Of a stretch of 64,000 nucleotides of DNA, positions 10,407 through 19,102 are shown piece after piece (the stretch's first letter is position 1; every line of letters begins with the position of its first letter). Below the pieces are notes generated by a model. That model saw only the letters and a list, made by a program, of their open reading frames with translations, was not told the DNA's origin and did not search any database. The position numbers were made by a program, and so were the translations under genes. The DNA comes from Hymenobacter lucidus (lineage in GTDB: Bacteria > Bacteroidota > Bacteroidia > Cytophagales > Hymenobacteraceae): assembly GCF_020447265.1 (NCBI RefSeq), contig NZ_JAJADR010000001.1, positions 992,001 through 1,056,000 of the forward strand, given 5' to 3'.

Positions 10407-11294
10407 ATGAACTATTCCCTCGAAAACGACCAGTGCCGCCTTGTAGTGCAAGCCCACGGCGCAGAGCTCAGCAGCCTGGTGCGCAAGGATTTGCCAGAAA
10501 CCCCGTCCCTGGAGTACATCTGGCCCGCCGACCCGGCCGTGTGGGGCCGCCACGCGCCGGTGCTGTTTCCCATCGTGGGCCGCCTGCCCGACGATACCTA
10601 CCACCACCAGGGCCAGCAGTACCGGCTACCCCAGCACGGCTTTGCCCGGGACCGGGAATTCACGCTGGTGCAGCAAACAGCCGACGAGCTGACCTTCGAG
10701 CTGCGGGCCGACGAAGCCAGTCGGGCCGTGTATCCGTTCGAGTTCGTGCTGCGCATCACCTACCAGCTGCGCGGGCTGCAGCTCGCGGTGCGCTGGGACG
10801 TGCAGAACCCGGATGCCGATAATGAGCTGCTGTTCAGCATCGGGGCTCACCCGGCGTTTCGGTGCCCACTCATGCCGGATGAAAAGTTTGAGGACTACTT
10901 CTTTCACTTCGACCACCCTGTGACTTTGGCGCGCCACCTGCTGCAAGGCGGCCTGCTGACGGGTGAAACGGAGCCGGTACTGACGCAGGAAACCGAAATG
11001 CCGCTCACCTACGAGCTGTTTGCCCAGGATGCGCTGGTATTCAAAGACTTCGACTTCACCCACGTCACGCTGCGCAGCTTTGCCTCCGACCGCGCCGTGC
11101 GCCTGCGCTTCGACGGCTTTCCTTACCTGGGCCTTTGGACGAAAGAAGCCGGCGCGCCTTTCGTGTGCATCGAACCCTGGCAGGGCATTGCTGGCAGCGT
11201 GGGCGGCTCCGTGGAGCTGGCCGATAAGGAAGGTATTTTGACCCTGGCCCCCGGCAAACAGTATTCGGCCCAATACTCGATTAGTATCACCTAG
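10407..11294 (+). CDS. Aldose 1-epimerase family protein
   Basis: A 295-aa galactose-mutarotase-like beta-sandwich protein (YeaD/LacX-type). Visible motifs are the early RHAPVLFPIVGRLPD stretch, the HGFARD catalytic-region segment, SIGAHPAF and a late segment PYLGLWTKEAGAPFVCIEPW. It probably interconverts anomers of a sugar or sugar phosphate; the substrate is unknown. It starts 28 bases after the NadR-like gene on the same strand and may share its transcript. ATG at 10407 is chosen because the earlier in-frame start lies inside the kinase gene. Confidence 0.9.
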   Translation: MNYSLENDQCRLVVQAHGAELSSLVRKDLPETPSLEYIWPADPAVWGRHAPVLFPIVGRLPDDTYHHQGQQYRLPQHGFARDREFTLVQQTADELTFELRADEASRAVYPFEFVLRITYQLRGLQLAVRWDVQNPDADNELLFSIGAHPAFRCPLMPDEKFEDYFFHFDHPVTLARHLLQGGLLTGETEPVLTQETEMPLTYELFAQDALVFKDFDFTHVTLRSFASDRAVRLRFDGFPYLGLWTKEAGAPFVCIEPWQGIAGSVGGSVELADKEGILTLAPGKQYSAQYSISIT

Positions 11295-11305
11295 CTGCCG
11301 CGCCG

Positions 11306-11728
11306 ATGCTGCAAGAGCATGAGCCAGAAATCAGGCCCATAACGGCGGCCGAAACCTACCCGCTGCGGCACGCGGTGCTGTGGCCCAATAAGCCTTACGA
11401 CTACGTGCAGGTCGAAAATGATGCGGCGGGCTACCATTTCGGCGCCTTCCGGCAGGGCCGGCTGGTAGCGGTGGTTTCGCTATTTATAGAGGGCGAAGAA
11501 GCCCGGTTCCGCAAGTTCGCTACTCATCCCAGCTACCAGCGCCAGGGCATTGGCTCCCGGTTGCTGACCCACCTGATAGCCGTAGCCCGGCAGCATGGTG
11601 CCCGTAGCCTCTGGTGCGATGCCCGCCAGGATGCTACGGCCCTGTACCACCGTTTCGGCATGAGGGCCGAAGGCCCGGTTTTCTATAAAGGCCCGATTCC
11701 CTACCAGCGGATGCGCCGGGAGTTGTAG
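11306..11728 (+). CDS. GNAT family N-acetyltransferase
   Basis: A 140-aa acetyltransferase. The acetyl-CoA loop is visible as YQRQGIGSRLLTHLI (about 71-85), preceded by the strand ARFRKFATHP and followed by LWCDARQDATALYHRFGM, the usual end of motif A/B. It begins 11 bases after the epimerase stop, so it is probably in the same operon. The acceptor is unknown. Confidence 0.92.
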   Translation: MLQEHEPEIRPITAAETYPLRHAVLWPNKPYDYVQVENDAAGYHFGAFRQGRLVAVVSLFIEGEEARFRKFATHPSYQRQGIGSRLLTHLIAVARQHGARSLWCDARQDATALYHRFGMRAEGPVFYKGPIPYQRMRREL

Positions 11729-11744
11729 CCCGTTTGGACCCAAA

Positions 11745-11822
11745 AAAGCGGCCTTTTCGCCTTCGTACTCCCGGTATCAGCCACGATTAACCGGAAGTCA
11801 AAAAGGACAAAAAGGCCGCTTT
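11745..11822. terminator. Bidirectional terminator-like inverted repeat
   Basis: Arms 11745-11757 and 11810-11822 (AAAGCGGCCTTTT) are perfect, with a 52-nt loop that holds a small CCGG hairpin. It sits between two convergent genes. Confidence 0.65.
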
Positions 11823-11841
11823 GCTTTGGCAGGGAAAAGAC

Positions 11842-12084
11842 TCAGTAGGTAATGGTTTCCAAGGGGCGGACGGGCACGGTGGGCCGGCCGTAGTCGGGCT
11901 CCCAGTCGTTGATGGGTCGGGAAATGCCGGGTGGTAAATCCAGGTCGGGCAGGCCATCATCGAGGGGCTCCCCGCCGTCGTCGTCGCCATCGGAATAAGG
12001 TGGCTGCTGGTAGCGGTGGCGCGGGGCCACGATGAAGTAGGCCAGGATGGCAAATACCACGAGCGTGTAGATGAGACTGATCAT
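11842..12084 (-). CDS. Small single-pass membrane protein
   Basis: An 80-aa unrecognised protein. Residues 3-20 (ISLIYTLVVFAILAYFIV) form one membrane helix; the rest is a polar tail rich in Asp, Gly and Pro (YSDGDDDGGEP). ATG at 12084 starts just before the helix; the open frame reaches 12198, but the added residues look unnatural. It stands alone between a GNAT gene and the TPP riboswitch. No function proposed. Confidence 0.6.
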   Translation of the reverse strand: MISLIYTLVVFAILAYFIVAPRHRYQQPPYSDGDDDGGEPLDDGLPDLDLPPGISRPINDWEPDYGRPTVPVRPLETITY

Positions 12085-12253
12085 GGCAGCAGCAGTGAAA
12101 AAGGCGACGGAAAGTAACGAGCCGGCGGGCTTTAGAAATGTAAACGGGGTGGGAGGGGTTGTTGTTTTCGGATGCCGTAATTTTTCCTGCCCTATCAACA
12201 GCTAGCCTAATATAGTTGATTGTCAGGCGAAAGTAAAGAGAGAAGGTGCCCGA

Positions 12254-12285
12254 TTTGGAACTCCCCGCCGGGCGCTCTAGCTTTG
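12254..12285 (+). promoter_or_regulatory. Bacteroidota-type promoter for the TPP-controlled gene
   Basis: A -33 element TTTG (12254-12257), a 20-nt spacer and a -7 element TAGCTTTG (12278-12285). This matches the Bacteroidota consensus TTTG-N19/20-TAnnTTTG and ends 5 bases before the riboswitch. Confidence 0.8.
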
Positions 12286-12290
12286 CCCCA

Positions 12291-12382
12291 GTTTTAGGGG
12301 TGCCCCGCCAGCTGCTTGCTGCCGTGGGGCTGAGATCATACCCATTGAACCTGCCCGGGTAATGCCGGCGAAGGGAACAAAC
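12291..12382 (+). ncRNA. TPP riboswitch (THI box)
   Basis: The conserved aptamer parts are in order: AGGGGTGCC near 12296, GGGCTGAGATCATACCC at 12337-12353, then GAACCTGCCCGGGTAATGCC and GGCGAAGGGAAC (12357-12378). The closing helix pairs GTTT (12291-12294) with AAAC (12379-12382). Binding of thiamin pyrophosphate is expected to reduce expression of the TonB receptor downstream. About 75 bases separate the aptamer from the start codon; a clear terminator is not seen, so control may act on translation. Confidence 0.95.
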
Positions 12383-12457
12383 GATCCGCGAGCGAGAAAA
12401 CCTTTTGCGCCGACCCCTGGCGTAGGGCCCGTTCCACTTTTTCTTTTTACCATTTCC

Positions 12458-14953
12458 TTGAAAAATTTACTGGTTTTGGGTGGTGCCCTGGTGGCTCTGC
12501 CTATGCTTGTGCCCCAGTGGGCGCGGGCCCAGGGCCCCGTGGCCGGCACCGTAACGGATGCCCGCTCGGGTACGGCCCTGCCCGGCGCTACTGTGCTGCT
12601 TGATGGTGCAGTGGTAGGCGCCACCGACGCGGCCGGTGCTTTCACGGTGCCCGTTGTGCCGACTGGCTCCCACGAGCTGCGTATCACGTTTGTGGGTTAC
12701 GAGGCGCTGGCGCGGCCACTGCAGGGCCAGACCGCTGAGCAGCGCCTCGCGCTGGGGCTGCAAGCCAGCGGCGTGCTCACCGGCGAGGCCCTTGTAACGG
12801 CTTCGCGGGCCAACGACCGTACGGCCACGGCCTACACCAACCTCGACCGACAGGACCTGGCCAAGCGCAATTTCGGCCAGGACATTCCCTACCTGCTCGA
12901 TCAAACGCCTTCGGTGGTCGTCAATTCGGATGGGGGCGCGGGCGTGGGCTACACCGATATCCGCATTCGGGGCACCAGCAACACGGGTATCAACATGACC
13001 ATCAACGGGGTGCCGCTGAACGATGCGGAGTCGCACGGCTCGTTTCTGGTGAACCTGCCCGACCTGGCATCGTCCGTGAGTAGCCTGCAGGTGCAGCGCG
13101 GCGTGGGCACGAGCCAAAATGGTGGCGCGGCTTTCGGGGCCAGTATCAATATTTCCACCTTCGATGCCCGCCGCGAGGCTTACGCCGAAACCCAGAACAC
13201 CTACGGCTCCTTCGATACCTGGAAAAACAACGTGTCGTTTGGCACCGGCCTGCTCGGCGGCCACTTTACCGTTGATGGACGGTTGTCGCGCATTGCCACC
13301 GACGGCTACATGAACCGCGCCGCGTCGGATTTGAAGTCGTACTACTTCTCGGCCGGCTACCAGGGCAAAAACACGCTGCTCAAGTTCATCACTTTCTCGG
13401 GCCGCGAAAAAACCTACCAGTCGTGGAATGGGGTACCCGAGCCGCTGCTCACCGGCAACCGGGCGCTGCTCCAGCAGTTTATCGACAACGGTGAATTGAG
13501 CGAGGCCGATGCGGCCCGGGGCCTGCGTGAAGGCCGCCGCTACAGCTACTACACCTACGACAACCAGACTGACAACTACCAGCAGAACCACTACCAACTC
13601 CACCTCTCCCAGGGCCTGGGCACCGATTGGAACCTGGGCGCGGCTCTGCACCTGACCCGGGGCTTTGGCTACTACGAAAGCTACCGGGCCAACCGCAAGC
13701 TGACCAACTACGGCCTGGACAACGTGGTACTCAGGGACACGACCATCACGCGCACCAACCTGATTGACCAGAAGTGGCTGGATAACTATTTCTACGGCGG
13801 CACTTTCGCCTTGAACTACCAGCCCAAGGCCAACGACAAGCTGCAGGCTACCATCGGCGGGGCCTGGAACCGCTTCGAGAATGACCACTATGGCGAAGTA
13901 ATCTGGGCCCAGTATGCTTCCAACGGCAACATCCGGCACCGCTACTACTTCAACGACGCGGTGAAAACCGACTACCACGGCTACGCCCGCGCCACCTGGC
14001 AGGTGCTGCCCCGCCTGAGCATCTACGGGGATATGCAGGTGCGCCATATTCAGTACAACCTCGACGGGGTGGAAAACCAGGACAGCATCGGCACGCACGT
14101 GAGCTACACCTTCGTGAATCCCAAGGCCGGCGCTACTTTCAGCCTGAGCGAAGGCCAGCTGCTCTACGCCAGCTACGCCGTGGGTCAGCGGGAGCCAGTG
14201 CGCGCCGACTTCACCGACCGTCCCGCCGGCGACGCCAGCGCCAAAGCCGAGCGCCTGAACGATGTGGAAGCAGGCTACCGCATTTCTCGCCCCGAGGCCA
14301 GTGTTTTCGGCCCCAATACGGCGCTGCGCTTCGAGGCCAACTACTTTTATATGAGCTACCGCAACCAGCTGGTAGCCACCGGCCGGCTCAATGACGTGGG
14401 CACGGCCCTGCGCACCAACGTGCGCCGCAGCTACCGCACCGGCCTCGAGCTGACGGGCTACGTGGCGGCCAATGACCTCATCAGCCTGAGCAGCACCTTG
14501 ACGCTGAGCCGTAACCGTATCCTGAACTACCGCGACGTGACCTACGACGCCGACTTCCTGCCCGTGGAAGCCGCCGAAGCCCGTACGACTACTATTTCCT
14601 ACTCGCCCTCCGTAGTTTCGGCCCACACGCTGGAAGGCCAGCCGCTGAAAGGCTTGCGCGTGGCGCTGCTCTACAAAACGGTGGGGGAGCAGTTTCTCGA
14701 CAACTCGGCCAGCGCCAACAAGCGCATTGCGCCTTACCAGGTCCTCGATTTTCGGCTGCGCTACACCATCAAGCCGGTTTTTGTGAAGGAAATTGAGCTG
14801 GGGCTGCTGGTAAACAACGTGCTGAACCGCGAGTACGTGGCCAACGGCTACACCTACGGCTACCCCGGCGCCGACGGCCGGCAGCAGACCTTCAACTTCT
14901 ATTTCCCCCAAGCCACCCGCAATTTTCTGGCCTCAGTGGGCGTGAAATTTTAA
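12458..14953 (+). CDS. TonB-dependent receptor, probable thiamin uptake
   Basis: An outer-membrane receptor of about 831 aa. A signal peptide (KNLLVLGGALVALPML, cleavage after ARAQ) is followed by a carboxypeptidase-regulatory-like domain (GTVTDARSGTALPGATVLL, about 28-110), a plug domain with DIRIRGTSNTGINMTINGVP, and a 22-strand barrel ending in the terminal Phe (VGVKF). The TPP riboswitch immediately upstream points to thiamin or a thiamin compound as ligand. The start is taken as TTG at 12458, which gives a normal signal peptide; an in-frame ATG at 12362 lies inside the riboswitch and cannot be right. No other thiamin gene is adjacent. Confidence 0.93.
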   Translation: MKNLLVLGGALVALPMLVPQWARAQGPVAGTVTDARSGTALPGATVLLDGAVVGATDAAGAFTVPVVPTGSHELRITFVGYEALARPLQGQTAEQRLALGLQASGVLTGEALVTASRANDRTATAYTNLDRQDLAKRNFGQDIPYLLDQTPSVVVNSDGGAGVGYTDIRIRGTSNTGINMTINGVPLNDAESHGSFLVNLPDLASSVSSLQVQRGVGTSQNGGAAFGASINISTFDARREAYAETQNTYGSFDTWKNNVSFGTGLLGGHFTVDGRLSRIATDGYMNRAASDLKSYYFSAGYQGKNTLLKFITFSGREKTYQSWNGVPEPLLTGNRALLQQFIDNGELSEADAARGLREGRRYSYYTYDNQTDNYQQNHYQLHLSQGLGTDWNLGAALHLTRGFGYYESYRANRKLTNYGLDNVVLRDTTITRTNLIDQKWLDNYFYGGTFALNYQPKANDKLQATIGGAWNRFENDHYGEVIWAQYASNGNIRHRYYFNDAVKTDYHGYARATWQVLPRLSIYGDMQVRHIQYNLDGVENQDSIGTHVSYTFVNPKAGATFSLSEGQLLYASYAVGQREPVRADFTDRPAGDASAKAERLNDVEAGYRISRPEASVFGPNTALRFEANYFYMSYRNQLVATGRLNDVGTALRTNVRRSYRTGLELTGYVAANDLISLSSTLTLSRNRILNYRDVTYDADFLPVEAAEARTTTISYSPSVVSAHTLEGQPLKGLRVALLYKTVGEQFLDNSASANKRIAPYQVLDFRLRYTIKPVFVKEIELGLLVNNVLNREYVANGYTYGYPGADGRQQTFNFYFPQATRNFLASVGVKF

Positions 14954-14993
14954 TGTGAAGAATGTGGGAAATGTGCTGATGTGCTAATCGTCT

Positions 14994-15143
14994 GTCATTG
15001 CGAGGCACGAAGCAATCCGTCCTCTGCTAGTGACCAACGCCCTTTTACCAGAAAGCCCTTTATCGTTGGTTCGATAAAGGGCTTTTCAGTTTAGAGGGCT
15101 CAGCACATTTCAGAGGACGGATTGCTTCGTACCTCGCAATGAC
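14994..15143. repeat. Nested inverted repeat (TCATTGCGAGG type) around a terminator
   Basis: Outer arms 14994-15026 and 15111-15143 are 33 nt each and match at 32 positions. They enclose a separate perfect hairpin at 15052-15085 (14-bp stem, 6-nt loop, T-run) that can act as a terminator both ways. The element fills the gap between the convergent TonB receptor and APC permease genes. Confidence 0.9.
15052..15086. terminator. Bidirectional terminator
   Basis: Stem 15052-15065 with 15072-15085, ending in TTTT; the mirror strand ends in AAAGCCC preceded by T on the opposite strand. It lies between convergent genes. Confidence 0.75.
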
Positions 15144-15171
15144 ACATTTCTCACATTAGCACCTGAGCACA

Positions 15172-16911
15172 TTAAACAATCAGCCGCACGCCGCCCAGCT
15201 CGGAAATGTGGTAGGGAAACTGGTTGCCGGGGGAGCCGATGAACATGAAGTTTTTGGGAATATTCCACTCGGCCGAGAGCTTATCAATCAGCTCGGGGCC
15301 AAACTTGCCTTCCATCGTCACAAAATCCACTTCGATCTGCTCATAGGCGCGGTCCAGCACGTGAATATCGGTAAGCAGCTCCTGGGGAAATTGTTCCCCA
15401 TCCTTGAGCAGGGTCACGATTTTGAGCTTGGTGGTAAACTCGTTTTCGACCACGTAGGCCATTACTTTATTGAGGTTGGAGACGTTGTCGCCCTTAGTGA
15501 AAAACACGAATTCCTGTTGGTGCAGCTCCCGCAGCTTGCGCCGCACCAGCAGCCGGCTGAAGCGCGAAATGCGGGGTGAGTGCTGGGCAAAGGAGTTGGC
15601 CGCCGCCAGAATCAGGTTTAGAATGGCAATCCGGTTGAGCATAATGGACACCAGCGCCATGGCAGGCAGGAAGTACTGCAGGAACACAATCAGATAGTCG
15701 GGGTGAATCCGGATGTTGCCGTAGAGGGCCAGCAGAATACTGATGAGGGCCAGCGTAACGGTGAAGACGCCCGCATAGACCGGCCGGGGCAGCTTGGGCC
15801 GCTTACTCTTGAGCAGGAAGTTGCCGAGGGCAAAGAATGCCATTACCGACAAAAATGAAATAGTGTACACGCCTGCCAGCGGCCCCAGCTCCCCATTGGT
15901 AATGAGTAGTACCGAAACGCAAAGTAGAAAGAAGGTGATGAGAATGAGGTAGTTGCTCTTGGCCTTGTTTTCCTTGAGGAAGAATTGGGGCAGAATCCGG
16001 TCTAGGGTCATGCGCTTCATCAAGCCACTTACACCCACAAATGAGGTCAGCACGGCGCCGCTGAGCACGGCCACGGCATCCACCGAAATGAGTGTGCCCA
16101 GCCACCGGCCTCCGGTGGTAGTGCCCAGGTGGGAAAGCAGAGTTTCGGTGTGCGTACTAACGTCGTTCATGGGCAGCACCGCAATGGCCAGGAAGGCAAT
16201 AATCGGGTTGAAAAAGCTCACGACCACCCACATGTTGCGCAGGGTTTTGGCAAACACGCCCCGGGCCTGCTCCTCCACAAAGTTGGCCGAGCTTTCGAAG
16301 CCCGAAATACCCAGCATGGCCGCGCTGAAGCCAAAAAACAGCGCTGTGATGATGTTGCCGCCTTTCACGGGCAGCTGAAAGTTAAAGCTCAGGTTATCGA
16401 TGCCGTGGGTGGCCAGGTACCAGATGGCGCTGCCCACCAGCAGCGTAAGGGAAATAAGGTGAACCAGGAAAATGCCCACCGCCACCTTCGCCGACTCCGA
16501 AATGCCCAGAATGGTGAGCACCAGAAACAGCCCCAGCAACCCTAGCGTGGCCCCAATGATGGGCAGTCCGTGCCAAAGTGTGTGCAGGTAATGCATAGCC
16601 TCGGAAGCCGAAATAACGGCTGTGGCCATGTAAGACAAAATCGTGAGGCAGGCCGCCAGGGCCGCGTTGCGCTTACTGGTCGTGTTCAGCAGCACGTTGT
16701 AGGCCCCGCCGTTGAGGGGCAGCGCGCCTACTACTTCGCCGTAAATGGAGCGGAACAGGTAGAGTACCGCGCCCACGATGAGCAGCGCAATCCAGGCGTA
16801 CTGCCCGGCGTAGGCAATGGCCAGGGCCGACACATAGAGGCAGGACGACGAAATGTCGTTGCCGCAGATAGCCGTGGCTTCCAGCTCGTTTAGTTTTTTT
16901 TCGTGACTCAT
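15172..16911 (-). CDS. APC-superfamily amino acid permease with a cytoplasmic tail
   Basis: A 579-aa transporter of the amino acid-polyamine-organocation superfamily. About 12 membrane helices fill residues 25-445; the first-helix area has ATAICGNDISSSCLYVSAL and GGAYNVLLNTTSKR, typical of APC proteins. The last ~110 residues form a soluble domain (EFVFFTKGDNVSNLNKV onward) that resembles a small alpha/beta regulatory fold. Substrate cannot be read from sequence. It is divergent from the acyl-CoA dehydrogenase. ATG at 16911. Confidence 0.88.
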   Translation of the reverse strand: MSHEKKLNELEATAICGNDISSSCLYVSALAIAYAGQYAWIALLIVGAVLYLFRSIYGEVVGALPLNGGAYNVLLNTTSKRNAALAACLTILSYMATAVISASEAMHYLHTLWHGLPIIGATLGLLGLFLVLTILGISESAKVAVGIFLVHLISLTLLVGSAIWYLATHGIDNLSFNFQLPVKGGNIITALFFGFSAAMLGISGFESSANFVEEQARGVFAKTLRNMWVVVSFFNPIIAFLAIAVLPMNDVSTHTETLLSHLGTTTGGRWLGTLISVDAVAVLSGAVLTSFVGVSGLMKRMTLDRILPQFFLKENKAKSNYLILITFFLLCVSVLLITNGELGPLAGVYTISFLSVMAFFALGNFLLKSKRPKLPRPVYAGVFTVTLALISILLALYGNIRIHPDYLIVFLQYFLPAMALVSIMLNRIAILNLILAAANSFAQHSPRISRFSRLLVRRKLRELHQQEFVFFTKGDNVSNLNKVMAYVVENEFTTKLKIVTLLKDGEQFPQELLTDIHVLDRAYEQIEVDFVTMEGKFGPELIDKLSAEWNIPKNFMFIGSPGNQFPYHISELGGVRLIV

Positions 16912-17109
16912 ATGCAGATGGGTGGGAAGGGAGAGCGGGGTATTTGTGCGCTGTACGGTAAAATGCCCATTTTTGAATATAAAAACTGCGAATTATGTGG
17001 GGCAGCTGGCCGGCGCCCAATTTGGTCGTTGCCGCGTAGGTCACCCGTACCACCCGCTGCCCGGTCCGAACCAACCCGGCAACGGGCCTGTTCTGCATTC
17101 TGAAACTTC

Positions 17110-17117
17110 TATCTTTG
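17110..17117 (+). promoter_or_regulatory. -7 promoter element TATCTTTG
   Basis: Exact TAnnTTTG, 27 bases before the ATG of the acyl-CoA dehydrogenase. The -33 element is weak. Confidence 0.6.
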
Positions 17118-17144
17118 AGGCTGATTCCCACCCAACCACCAGTT

Positions 17145-18377
17145 ATGTCTTCTCAATCCGACGTACTCTCGCCTAAAGCCAAAGCGGCCCAGCACCACGG
17201 CTCGACCAACGCGGCCGGCTTCACCGATTACTACGACATCGACGGCCTGCTGACCGAGGAGCACAAGCTCATCCGGCAGAGCATCCGTGACTTTGTCAAG
17301 AAGGAAATCAGCCCCAGCATCGAGAAATGGGCCCAGGACAATCATTTTCCCTCCGAAATCGTCAAGAAGTTTGGGGATGTTGGTGCTTTCGGGCCCACTA
17401 TCCCTACCGAATACGGCGGCGGCGGCCTCGACTACATCAGCTACGGCCTGATTATGCAGGAAATTGAGCGCGGCGACTCCGGCATGCGCTCCACGGCCTC
17501 GGTGCAGGGCTCGTTGGTGATGTACCCGATTTACGCCTACGGCTCGGAAGAGCAGCGCAAAAAATACCTGCCCAAGCTCGCCTCGGGCGAGTGGCTGGGC
17601 TGCTTCGGCCTCACCGAGCCCGACCATGGCTCGAACCCCGGCGGCATGGTGACCAAGATTGAGGACAAAGGCGACTACTACTTGCTCAACGGCGCCAAGC
17701 TCTGGATTTCTAACTCGCCCGAGGCCCAGGTGGCCGTGGTGTGGGCCAAAAACGAGCAGGGCCGCATCAAGGGCCTGATTGTGGAGCGCGGTATGGAGGG
17801 CTTTACTACCCCCGAAATTCACAACAAGTGGAGCCTGCGCGCTTCCTGCACCGGCGAGCTGGTGTTCGACAACGTGAAGGTGCCCAAGGAAAACCTGCTG
17901 CCCAACGTGGAAGGTCTGCGCGGCCCCCTCGGCTGCCTCGACTCGGCCCGCTACGGTATTGCTTGGGGTGCCATCGGCGTGGCCATCGACTGCTACGAGT
18001 CGGCTCTTAAGTACTCCTTGGAGCGGGAGCAGTTCGGCAAGCCCATTGCCGGCTTCCAGTTGCAGCAGAAGAAGCTGGCCGAAATGATTACCGAAATCAC
18101 TAAGGCTCAGCTGATGGTGTGGCGCCTGGGTATGCTCAAAAACGAGGGCAAAGCCACCAGCGCCCAGATCAGCATGGCCAAGCGCAACTCCGTGGACATG
18201 GCTCTGCACGTAGCCCGCGAAGCTCGCCAGATTCACGGCGGCATGGGTATCACGGGCGAGTATCCCATCATGCGCCACATGATGAACCTCGAGTCGGTCA
18301 TCACCTACGAAGGCACCCACGACATTCACCTGCTCATCACGGGGGCCGATATTACCGGGATTCAGGCGTTCAAGTAA
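17145..18377 (+). CDS. Acyl-CoA dehydrogenase, glutaryl-CoA dehydrogenase-like
   Basis: A 410-aa FAD enzyme with the full acyl-CoA dehydrogenase fold. Marks are GDSGMRSTASVQGSLVM, the flavin-binding GCFGLTEPDHGSNPGGM, and the catalytic-base segment TYEGTHDIHLLITG. The YEGTHDIH stretch and the SVQGSLVMYPIYAYGSEEQ region are closest to glutaryl-CoA dehydrogenases, which make crotonyl-CoA in lysine and tryptophan breakdown; other short-chain substrates remain possible. ATG 17145 follows a -7 box by 27 bases; a possible TTG at 17115 lies within the box. A hairpin follows the stop. Confidence 0.92.
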   Translation: MSSQSDVLSPKAKAAQHHGSTNAAGFTDYYDIDGLLTEEHKLIRQSIRDFVKKEISPSIEKWAQDNHFPSEIVKKFGDVGAFGPTIPTEYGGGGLDYISYGLIMQEIERGDSGMRSTASVQGSLVMYPIYAYGSEEQRKKYLPKLASGEWLGCFGLTEPDHGSNPGGMVTKIEDKGDYYLLNGAKLWISNSPEAQVAVVWAKNEQGRIKGLIVERGMEGFTTPEIHNKWSLRASCTGELVFDNVKVPKENLLPNVEGLRGPLGCLDSARYGIAWGAIGVAIDCYESALKYSLEREQFGKPIAGFQLQQKKLAEMITEITKAQLMVWRLGMLKNEGKATSAQISMAKRNSVDMALHVAREARQIHGGMGITGEYPIMRHMMNLESVITYEGTHDIHLLITGADITGIQAFK

Positions 18378-18397
18378 GCTAATTCGCTTTACAGTAA

Positions 18398-18429
18398 AAA
18401 CGGCCGTTCTGGAAGCAGGGCGGCCGTTT
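18398..18429 (+). terminator. Hairpin terminator
   Basis: Stem AAACGGCCG (18398-18406) with 18421-18429 and a 14-nt loop, 20 bases after the dehydrogenase stop. The T-run is short. Confidence 0.6.
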
Positions 18430-18445
18430 CTGGTTATTATTACGC

Positions 18446-19018
18446 ATGGGTTTAGACTCCGTAGAGCTGCTGGTAGCCTTCGAAAAGCGCTTCAACTTAT
18501 CCATACCGGATACCGAAGCGGAATGGATAGACACCGTCGCCGAAGCGGCCGAGTGCATCGGCCGTCACCTGCGGGTTCCCGTTGCGGCCAGCCGGTCCGC
18601 GGTATTCACAGCTGTGCTTGCTTCACTGCTACAGTGTCTGAGCCAGCAGAAGCTTCCGGCCGCATCAATTACCGCAGCCACTCAGCTCGAAGCGCTGTGG
18701 CCCGCTGGCCCGGCAGCCGAAGGCCTACAGCTGCTGGCGGGTTGTCTGGCCCTGAAAATTCCGGGGCTGCCAAAGCCGCGCACTGGCTTTTCGGCCTGGC
18801 TGCTGGGGCAGCCAAGTGCGCCGGTCTGGGCAGGCAAAACGGTGGCTGACTTCGTGGATTGGCTGGTGGCGCTGAATCAGGAGCAGCTGCTGCCGACGGT
18901 AGCCACTTTGTATGACGTGCAGCGCGTAGTAGTCGGCATTACCAGTGAAAAAATCGGCGTCCCGGTGGATGAAATCCGGCTTACCGACAGTTTCGTCAAT
19001 GACTTGGGCATCGATTAA
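18446..19018 (+). CDS. Acyl-carrier-like protein with permuted domain order
   Basis: A 190-aa protein. Residues 2-42 match the second half of an acyl carrier protein: LDSVELL with the phosphopantetheine Ser4, then FEKRFNLSIPDTEAEW and DTVAEAAECIGRHL. The last 35 residues match the first half: VQRVVVGITSEKIGVP and SFVNDLGID, and the stop falls exactly where DS would come next. The middle (about 50-150) looks like a further, degenerate carrier unit without a serine (LEALWPAG, then TVADFVDWLVALN). So the unit is half-whole-half, as if the frame were circularly permuted. I have the impression that similar Bacteroidota proteins exist, but no function is known to me. ATG at 18446; next gene starts 85 bases on. 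Confidence 0.75.
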   Translation: MGLDSVELLVAFEKRFNLSIPDTEAEWIDTVAEAAECIGRHLRVPVAASRSAVFTAVLASLLQCLSQQKLPAASITAATQLEALWPAGPAAEGLQLLAGCLALKIPGLPKPRTGFSAWLLGQPSAPVWAGKTVADFVDWLVALNQEQLLPTVATLYDVQRVVVGITSEKIGVPVDEIRLTDSFVNDLGID

Positions 19019-19102
19019 GCTCTGGTACCGTTGTTTCCTGCCGGGCACTCCAAGAATTCCACTGCCTTCGCCTGAGCAAGCTATGTTACCTGCACAGATA
19101 CG

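Noticed and set aside
12362-12457. ATG at 12362 as start of the TonB receptor
   Set aside because: It lies inside the conserved 3' part of the TPP riboswitch, and the added residues do not form a signal peptide.
12467-14911. An 814-codon frame opposite the TonB receptor
   Set aside because: Mirror of a clear receptor gene; its composition (Val/Gly/Ala/His-rich, no motifs) is typical of an antisense shadow.
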